This document shows, one piece after another, positions 41,364 through 47,466 of a stretch of DNA of 47,466 bases. Numbering within the stretch: the stretch's first letter is position 1; each line of letters opens with the position of its first letter. A program made the translations under genes and the position numbers. Below the pieces are notes generated by a model that worked only from the letters and a program-made list of their open reading frames with translations, did not search any database and had not been told where the DNA came from. Source of the stretch: Candidatus Sulfopaludibacter sp. SbA3 (lineage in GTDB: Bacteria; Acidobacteriota; Terriglobia; Bryobacterales; Bryobacteraceae); NCBI GenBank assembly GCA_945890485.1, contig CAMDCN010000028.1, forward strand, positions 1 to 47,466, read 5' to 3'.

Positions 41364-41502
41364 TCCTCAATCCCTACGGACAGCCACTGGGTTCTGGAAC
41401 GGCAAACACCGTCCTGGACCCGTGGGACTGTATCAACAAACACGGCCAAGCTTCACACTGGCGGGCGGAGGACTGCAATCTCCTCCTCCCCCTACTACGC
41501 CT

Positions 41503-44500
41503 ATGTCTATTCGGCTCGCTATCTTGCTGCTCGTCTCCGCCTTCCTGGGCTATTCGCAACCTAGTCAGGTGGGCCAATGGACGGGGTTGCTGAATTGGCC
41601 GTTCATCCCGGTAAGCGTGGCCCATCTTTCCGATGGCCGGCTCGTCGCGTGGGCCTCCACTCGTCCCACCACATTTCCCGCCGGGGACACGTTCAGCTAT
41701 GCGGCCATCTACGATCCGGCCACCGGACAGATTAGCGCGCTCAACAATACCGCCCATGACATGTTCTGCGCCGGACTGGCCAGCACCGGAGACGGCCGGA
41801 TTGTCGCCTCCGGAGGCGGAAGCGACGTCCGCACCACCTCATCGTTTCCCATGACCACCCGCCAGCCCCAAACATGGTCCCGCCAGTGGGATATGTTGGC
41901 GCGCCGCTGGTACAACTCCTCCATCACTTTGCCCACCGGCAATGTACTGACTATGTGGGGACGAACGGCCGGTACGCTCACGGAACTGTTCAACCAGAAC
42001 ACGAATACCTGGAGCGCCCTGTCGGGCATCTCGCTGCTCAGTTCCGCCGAACCCAATGATGGTGTCGACGACGACAACCAATGGTTCCCCCATCTGCACC
42101 TGATGCCGAACGGCAAGATCCTGATGGCCGGGCCGTTGCGCACCATGCAATGGCTGGACCCCACGGGAGTGGGGAGCGCCCAAGCCATCGGCAACCGGAC
42201 CGCGGACGCAGAACGCCACCGCAAGCTTGGCGCCTCCGTGCAATTCCTACCCGGCAAGATCCTCTTCACCGGTGGCCGCGACGACCGCTATTCACCCCGC
42301 GTGTGGAATACCGCGGTTGTGATTGACGCCACGAGCGGCTCCCCGGTCACGTCAGCCACAGGGAGCATGCAGTACGCCCGGGCCTTCCACAATGTTGTGA
42401 TGTTGCCGAACGGCGAGGTTCTCGCGGTTGGTGGCAACACTAGCGGCACTAAATTCAGTGACGTCGGCGGCGTTACCGTCCCCGAGATCTGGAATCCCAC
42501 CACGGGCCAGTGGCGCTCCGTAGCCACGACGGCCGTTCCCCGGGGCTACCATATGGTCGCGATCCTCCTGCGGGATGGACGGGTTTTTCTTGGCGGCGGT
42601 GGGCTATGCGGCTGCCAAGCCGACCATCAGGATTCGCAGATCTTCTCGCCGCCCTACCTGTTTAATGGAGATGGAACACCGGCTACCCGTCCCGTCATCG
42701 ACCTTGCGGCAGCGGACCTTAAGCCAGGACAAACCTTCGGACTCAAGGGCTCGGACAACATCACGGGCTTCCGTCTCATTCGCCTGCAAGCAACCACGCA
42801 CGGAATTAACTCGGACCAACGCTACATCCCCGTTCCCCATAACAAAGTCTCCACCGGCAACTACAACCTGACCCTCGACTCCAACCAAAGTGTGTTACCG
42901 CCCGGAATGTATTGGCTATTTGCCCTCACTACCTCCGGAACCCCGTCGATCGGCTATCCCGTCCAGATTCATACTCCCACCACCTGGCCCGGCGGCGTGG
43001 CCGGAGAGACCAACCTGGCCAAGGGCAAGCCAGCCACCCAATCGAGCACCGAAGGTTCTGCCGCCGCCTCCCGCGCGGTTGACGACAACACGAATGGAGA
43101 CTTCCAGCAGAACTCCGTCAGCGCTACCGCCGTCCAACCCCAACCGTACTGGCAGGTGGACCTGGGAGCCTCCGCGTTTCTCTCCTCCGTCCGGCTGTGG
43201 AATCGTACCGACTGCTGCGCCAACCAATTGGGCAACTTCCACGTCTTCGTTTCGGATCAGCCGTTCACCGGTACCACGGTCGCACAGTCTCAGGCCCAGT
43301 CCGGCGTGCTCGATCTGGCCTCCCCGGGCATCGCCGGGGTAACCACCACCCTGCCCGTCAACCGGACCGGCCGCTATGTCCGCGTTCAACTGGAAGGCTC
43401 GACGAATCTGCGATTGGCGGAGGTCGAAGTCTTCGGCTCCGTCATCACCAATTTCCCCCCCGAAGTGTCATTCCTGGCTCCCGCCAACGGCGCCAACTTC
43501 ACCGGCCCTCTCTCACTGAATCTGAGCGCTTCGGCCTTCGACCCGGAAGGCAACCTCGCACGGGTCGAGTTCTACGCGGGAACGACCAAACTCGGCGAAG
43601 ACACGACCTCGCCCTATTCGTTCGCCTGGAACAATGCCCCTGTTGGCTCCCACACGCTTACCGCCCGCGCTTTCGATGCCGCGGGTCTTTCGACGACCTC
43701 CTCCCCGGTCAGCATCACCATTGCCCCCCCGCCAGTCACCAACAATCCCCCAACCGTCTCCTTCACCGCACCTGTCAACGGCGCCACCTTCGCCGCACCC
43801 GCCGGCGTCTCGTTCTCCGTTGCTGCCGCCGATCCGGACAACAATCTCGCCCGCGTCGAGTTCTACAACGGCGCCACGAAGATCGACGAAAAAACCAGCG
43901 CTCCGTTTACCTTTAGCGCCGACAATCTAGGTGCCGGCAGTTACACCTTCAAGGCCCGCGCGATTGATGCCGCCGGCCTGTTCGTCGAAACCGACCTTAC
44001 CGTCCGGGTCCTCACCCGTCAACTGCAATCGCTCAAGAACGTGCCCGTTCCGGAGCCCTCGCAACTCGCCGCGTTTGTGAAGAACCGCTCTGCCGCCATC
44101 GCCCTCGGCAAAGCGCTGTTCTGGGATACCCAGGTTTCGAGCGACGGCTCCATCGCCTGCGCCTCCTGCCACTTCCACGCCGGCGCGGACACTCGGATTA
44201 AGAACCAGGCCAACCCGGGCACCTTCCGTTCCGGATCGCCGGTCATGACCTTTGAAGTGTCGCGGACAGGCTCCCCGCACGGACCGAACTATACGTTGAA
44301 ACGCGGCGATTTTCCGCTCCACAGCCTCTCCAACCCGAACGATTCCAACTCCACCATCCTCTACCAGTCCAAGGACGTGATCGGCTCCCATGGCGTATTC
44401 CTCCGCCAGTTCTCCTCGGCCGGAACACCGCCGGAGGAGGATGCGTGTGTCAGCTCGGGCGACCCGGTCTTCGGGGCGTTTCGCCGCGCCACCGGCCGCA

Positions 44501-47466
44501 ATTCCCCCCCCACCATCAACGCCATTTTTAACGTGCGCAATTTTTGGGATGGGAGAGCGAATTCCATCTTCAATGGCGTCGATAGCTTCGGCCCCAGAAA
44601 TGCCGCGGCCGTCGTTTATCGTGGCACCCCACCGGTCGCCGTATCCATTGCGCTCGACAACGCTAGCCTCGCCTCTCAAGCCCTGACGCCTGGCGTGTTG
44701 GCGGGAGAAATGTCCTGTAATGGCAGAACCTGGCCGGAAGTCGGCCGCCGACTCTCGTCAGCTACGCCACTCGCCCGGCAGGCGGTGCTTGCCTCCGATT
44801 CCTCCCTTGGCGCCTATGTCGCGCCGGGCGGCCTCGGCCTCAATCTCACCTACGCTCAGATGATCCAGGCCGCGTTCCAGAACGACCTGCACGCATCCGC
44901 ATCGTCCATCACCGTGAATGGACGGTCCTACTCCCAACTCCAGGCCAATTTCTCTCTCTTCTTCGGCCTTGCCGTCCAACTCTATCAGTCCACTCTCGTT
45001 TCGGATCAAGCGCCGATCGATAACTATTTCGCGCCGTATCCCTCCACTGCGGTGGCCAACGCGAACGCCCTTGACCCAACTGCAGTTACAGGAATGAATG
45101 TGTTCAACGGCAAGGGGCGCTGCGTCACTTGCCACCACGGACCGCAGTTGACCAACGCCGCCACGCCCGCACGCGAAGCCTCGGCCATCGGCGCCCTCGT
45201 CTCCTACATGTTCAACCGGAACGGAGAACCAGCCGCCTACGACCTCGGTTATTACAATATCGGTGTCCGCCCCACCAGCGAAGACCTGGGTCTCGGCGGA
45301 ATCGACCCCTTCGGCAATCCGATCTCCCTCAGCCGCCAAGTCAAATCCGGCATCCGCAAGGACACCTTCACCACCGATCCCTGCACGTTTGAAGCGAGCC
45401 CCTGCATTCCGCTCACCGCCAGCAGCCGCGATGCGGTGGACGGCGCCTTCAAAACTCCTTCCCTCCGCAACATCTCCCTCACGGGGCCCTATTTCCACAA
45501 TGGCTCGGCGGCGACGCTCGAAGAGGTGGTGGAATTCTACAATCGCGGCGGAAACGCCACGGGTACGCCGGCCGCCGACTCCTCGGGCTTCGGCGTCAAC
45601 GCTTCGAATCTACACACCGACATCCGTCCGCTGGGCTTGGCTGAGTTTGAGAAGGCCGCCCTGGTTACCTTTCTCAAATCTGCACTTACCGACGATCGAG
45701 TCCTCTTCGAACGAGCGCCGTTCGATCATCCGTCGCTCCCCTTGGTACATGGGCAGAACGGCTCACAGACGGAACTCCTGCTCCTGCCCGCGGTCGGCAG
45801 CCCGGGACGCGCCCAACCGCTCCCGAGCTTCGAGGAGATCCTCCTCGCTGGCGATCTAGGCTACAGCCCCGCGCCCTCCATCTCGCTTTCTGTACCCGCC
45901 GGGCCAATTGGCGCTCCCGCCAGCGTGGAGTTGACCGCCACCACTACCGGAACCGTTGCCCAAGTCGAGTTCTACAACGGCGCTACCCTTCTCTTTACGG
46001 ATACGACGGCGCCCTACTCCTACACTTGGCCCAATGTCCCCGCCGGCTCCTACGCTGTCACCGCCAGAGCGGTTACTTCGAGCGGTTTCTCCGTGACCAC
46101 CCCCTCCGCCACCGTTACCGTTGGCGCTGCACCAATCATCACCCTCTCCGCTCCCACGACGCCACTCGCCGCACCCGCCAGCGTCGCCCTCTCCGCGGCC
46201 ACCACCGGTACTCTCACCCAGGTCGAGTTCTACAACGGAGCTACCCTCCTCTCCACCGACACGACCGCACCTTACGACTTCACGTGGACCAATGTCCCCG
46301 CCGGTACCTACACCCTCACCGCCAAAGCTATCGCCACCAACGGCCTCACCGCCACCTCCGCCCCGGCCACCGTAACCGTCGGCGCAGCGCCCACCATTGC
46401 CCTCACAGCGCCCACTACGCCACTCGCCGCACCAGCCAGCGTCAGCCTGTCGGCGACCACCACCGGTACCATCTCCCAGGTCGAGTTCTACAATGGAGCC
46501 ACCCTCCTATCCACGAACACGACCGCCCCGTACGCCTACACCTGGACTAACGTCCCCGCCGGTTCCTACACCGTCACCGCGAAAGCGATTGCCACCAACG
46601 GACTCACCGTCACCTCGGCTCCTGCCACCGTAACCGTCGGCGCAGCACCCACCATCGCCCTCACGGCTCCCACGACGCCGCTCGCGGCACCCGCAACAGT
46701 CGCATTGTCGGCTACCGCCACCGGCACGCTCTCCCAGGTCGAGTTCTACAGTGGAACCACCCTCCTCTCCACCGACACGACCGCACCCTACGCCTACACC
46801 TGGACCAACGTCCCCGCCGGCTCCTACATCGTAACCGCGAAAGCGATCGCCACCAACGGCCTCGCGGCCACTTCCGCCCCGGCCACCGTCACCGTCGGCG
46901 CAGCGCCCACCATTGCCCTCACGGCCCCCACGACGCCACTCGCCGCACCGGCCAGCATCAGCCTGTCCGCAACGACCTCCGGCACGCTCTCCCAGGTCGA
47001 GTTCTACAACGGAGCCACCCTCCTCGCTTCCGACACGACCGCACCCTACGCCTACACCTGGACCAACGTCTCCGCCGGCTCCTACACCATCACCGCCAAA
47101 GCGATCGCCACCAACGGACTCACCGCCACCTCCACCCCGGCCACCGTCACCGTCAGTGCCGCTCCGACCGCCCCCACAATCAATCTCACCGTGCCCTCCA
47201 GCCCTCTTGCCGCTCCGGCGACCATCGAACTCTCTGCAGCAACGATAGGTACTCTCTCCCAGGTCGAGTTCTACAACGGAGCTGCCCTCCTCTCGACCGA
47301 CACAACCGCACCCTACGCCTACACCTGGACCAACGTCCCCGCCGGTTCCTACCCGCTCACCGCCAAAGCCATCGCTACCAATGGCTTAACGACGACCTCC
47401 GCACCGGTCACCTTAACCGTCAATCCCCCCGCCACCAGCGGCCCCACCCCCTCCGCCCATTGGCCC
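41503..47466 (+). CDS. Giant exported fusion: copper radical oxidase, discoidin, Ig-like, di-heme cytochrome c peroxidase, tandem Ig repeats (3' end outside window)
   Basis: One frame of 1988 codons from ATG 41503 to the window edge, no stop. A signal peptide (IRLAILLLVSAFLGYS) is followed by a Kelch/galactose-oxidase region (20-385) and the DUF1929-type end (to about 487). The oxidase active site aligns with galactose oxidase: Cys89 (HDMFCAG) for Cys228, Tyr137 (RRWYNSS) for Tyr272, Tyr349-His350 (RGYHMV) for Tyr495-His496, His433 (ATTHGINSDQR) for His581; Trp290 corresponds to Thr155. Next are a discoidin domain (about 503-647), two Ig-like domains (652-835), and a di-heme peroxidase with CASCH (886-890) and CVTCH (1207-1211) plus FKTPSLRNISLTGPYFHNGS. 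Six Ig-like repeats follow. The oxidase would make H2O2 and the peroxidase use it. The residue matches are by eye from memory of the reference protein. Confidence 0.9.
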   Translation, partial: MSIRLAILLLVSAFLGYSQPSQVGQWTGLLNWPFIPVSVAHLSDGRLVAWASTRPTTFPAGDTFSYAAIYDPATGQISALNNTAHDMFCAGLASTGDGRIVASGGGSDVRTTSSFPMTTRQPQTWSRQWDMLARRWYNSSITLPTGNVLTMWGRTAGTLTELFNQNTNTWSALSGISLLSSAEPNDGVDDDNQWFPHLHLMPNGKILMAGPLRTMQWLDPTGVGSAQAIGNRTADAERHRKLGASVQFLPGKILFTGGRDDRYSPRVWNTAVVIDATSGSPVTSATGSMQYARAFHNVVMLPNGEVLAVGGNTSGTKFSDVGGVTVPEIWNPTTGQWRSVATTAVPRGYHMVAILLRDGRVFLGGGGLCGCQADHQDSQIFSPPYLFNGDGTPATRPVIDLAAADLKPGQTFGLKGSDNITGFRLIRLQATTHGINSDQRYIPVPHNKVSTGNYNLTLDSNQSVLPPGMYWLFALTTSGTPSIGYPVQIHTPTTWPGGVAGETNLAKGKPATQSSTEGSAAASRAVDDNTNGDFQQNSVSATAVQPQPYWQVDLGASAFLSSVRLWNRTDCCANQLGNFHVFVSDQPFTGTTVAQSQAQSGVLDLASPGIAGVTTTLPVNRTGRYVRVQLEGSTNLRLAEVEVFGSVITNFPPEVSFLAPANGANFTGPLSLNLSASAFDPEGNLARVEFYAGTTKLGEDTTSPYSFAWNNAPVGSHTLTARAFDAAGLSTTSSPVSITIAPPPVTNNPPTVSFTAPVNGATFAAPAGVSFSVAAADPDNNLARVEFYNGATKIDEKTSAPFTFSADNLGAGSYTFKARAIDAAGLFVETDLTVRVLTRQLQSLKNVPVPEPSQLAAFVKNRSAAIALGKALFWDTQVSSDGSIACASCHFHAGADTRIKNQANPGTFRSGSPVMTFEVSRTGSPHGPNYTLKRGDFPLHSLSNPNDSNSTILYQSKDVIGSHGVFLRQFSSAGTPPEEDACVSSGDPVFGAFRRATGRNSPPTINAIFNVRNFWDGRANSIFNGVDSFGPRNAAAVVYRGTPPVAVSIALDNASLASQALTPGVLAGEMSCNGRTWPEVGRRLSSATPLARQAVLASDSSLGAYVAPGGLGLNLTYAQMIQAAFQNDLHASASSITVNGRSYSQLQANFSLFFGLAVQLYQSTLVSDQAPIDNYFAPYPSTAVANANALDPTAVTGMNVFNGKGRCVTCHHGPQLTNAATPAREASAIGALVSYMFNRNGEPAAYDLGYYNIGVRPTSEDLGLGGIDPFGNPISLSRQVKSGIRKDTFTTDPCTFEASPCIPLTASSRDAVDGAFKTPSLRNISLTGPYFHNGSAATLEEVVEFYNRGGNATGTPAADSSGFGVNASNLHTDIRPLGLAEFEKAALVTFLKSALTDDRVLFERAPFDHPSLPLVHGQNGSQTELLLLPAVGSPGRAQPLPSFEEILLAGDLGYSPAPSISLSVPAGPIGAPASVELTATTTGTVAQVEFYNGATLLFTDTTAPYSYTWPNVPAGSYAVTARAVTSSGFSVTTPSATVTVGAAPIITLSAPTTPLAAPASVALSAATTGTLTQVEFYNGATLLSTDTTAPYDFTWTNVPAGTYTLTAKAIATNGLTATSAPATVTVGAAPTIALTAPTTPLAAPASVSLSATTTGTISQVEFYNGATLLSTNTTAPYAYTWTNVPAGSYTVTAKAIATNGLTVTSAPATVTVGAAPTIALTAPTTPLAAPATVALSATATGTLSQVEFYSGTTLLSTDTTAPYAYTWTNVPAGSYIVTAKAIATNGLAATSAPATVTVGAAPTIALTAPTTPLAAPASISLSATTSGTLSQVEFYNGATLLASDTTAPYAYTWTNVSAGSYTITAKAIATNGLTATSTPATVTVSAAPTAPTINLTVPSSPLAAPATIELSAATIGTLSQVEFYNGAALLSTDTTAPYAYTWTNVPAGSYPLTAKAIATNGLTTTSAPVTLTVNPPATSGPTPSAHWP
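45961..47466 (+). repeat. Tandem 258-bp Ig-like repeats in the fusion gene
   Basis: The codon for Gln in QVEFYNGATLL recurs at 45961, 46219, 46477, 46735, 46993 and 47260. Spacing is 258 bases four times and 267 once (three extra codons, APT, in the last spacer). Each unit encodes 86 residues with shared blocks TTAPYAYTWTNVPAGSY and AKAIATNGLT. The DNA is nearly identical between units, implying recent duplication. Two older, diverged copies of the domain precede the peroxidase (RVEFY at 43564-region and 43855-region). The array continues past the window. Confidence 0.9.

Noticed and set aside
41246-41502. c-di-GMP (GEMM) riboswitch ahead of the cytochrome-containing gene
   Set aside because: Only a short GGCAAAC-like stretch is shared; the second conserved core and the tetraloop receptor are not there.

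Overview
The window is high-GC bacterial chromosome that looks most like an acidobacterium of the Solibacter/Bryobacter type. This is an inference from gene content: a TonB receptor with an N-terminal carboxypeptidase-regulatory domain, a PknB-type kinase relic, PQQ-type propeller pairs, Tat-exported sugar isomerase and aldo/keto reductase, a PEP-CTERM protein, and the 'KSTGPRTPEGKAR' protein family. No rRNA, tRNA, CRISPR array or intact insertion sequence was seen.

Layout. 1-4200 (minus): a truncated hypothetical gene, then an ATP-grasp enzyme and a MatC-like carboxylate permease with a possible 42-codon Cys-rich ORF coupled to it, and an eroded Ser/Thr kinase. 4590-5784 (minus): two paired PepSY-type membrane proteins. 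6100-7800 (plus): a HigB/HigA-type toxin-antitoxin pair next to a frameshifted, truncated NACHT NTPase. 7879-11846 (minus): an operon of a small CxxC protein, a TonB-dependent receptor and a DUF4198-Kelch fusion, behind a highly structured leader; a frameshifted BrnA antitoxin relic lies just beyond. 12744-18742: a type I export operon (ABC protein, HlyD adaptor, TolC channel) coupled to a sugar isomerase/epimerase, with a divergent ArsR-like regulator and two inverted-repeat operators between them. 18719-22308 (minus): two PQQ-type beta-propeller proteins. 22328-31118: mostly housekeeping and accessory metabolism (MoaB, SDR, GNAT, degenerate hybrid histidine kinase, PLP enzyme, EamA permease, aldo/keto reductase, SurE).

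31329-36716 (plus) is a compact surface-polysaccharide module: a PEP-CTERM protein, a 1270-residue fusion of a Wzz/GumC chain-length protein to a TPR lipoprotein-like half, and a BY-kinase-like protein that has lost its P-loop. All three overlap. 36791-41245 holds an M1 peptidase with a DUF6702 partner, a DUF2007 protein and a serine hydrolase.

41503 to the window end is one open frame of at least 1988 codons and is the most striking object here. It joins a galactose/glyoxal-oxidase-type copper radical oxidase with its active-site Cys, Tyr, Tyr-His and His all present, a discoidin domain, two Ig-like domains, a di-heme cytochrome c peroxidase (CASCH and CVTCH) and at least six near-identical Ig-like repeats. 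One exported polypeptide would therefore both make and consume hydrogen peroxide.
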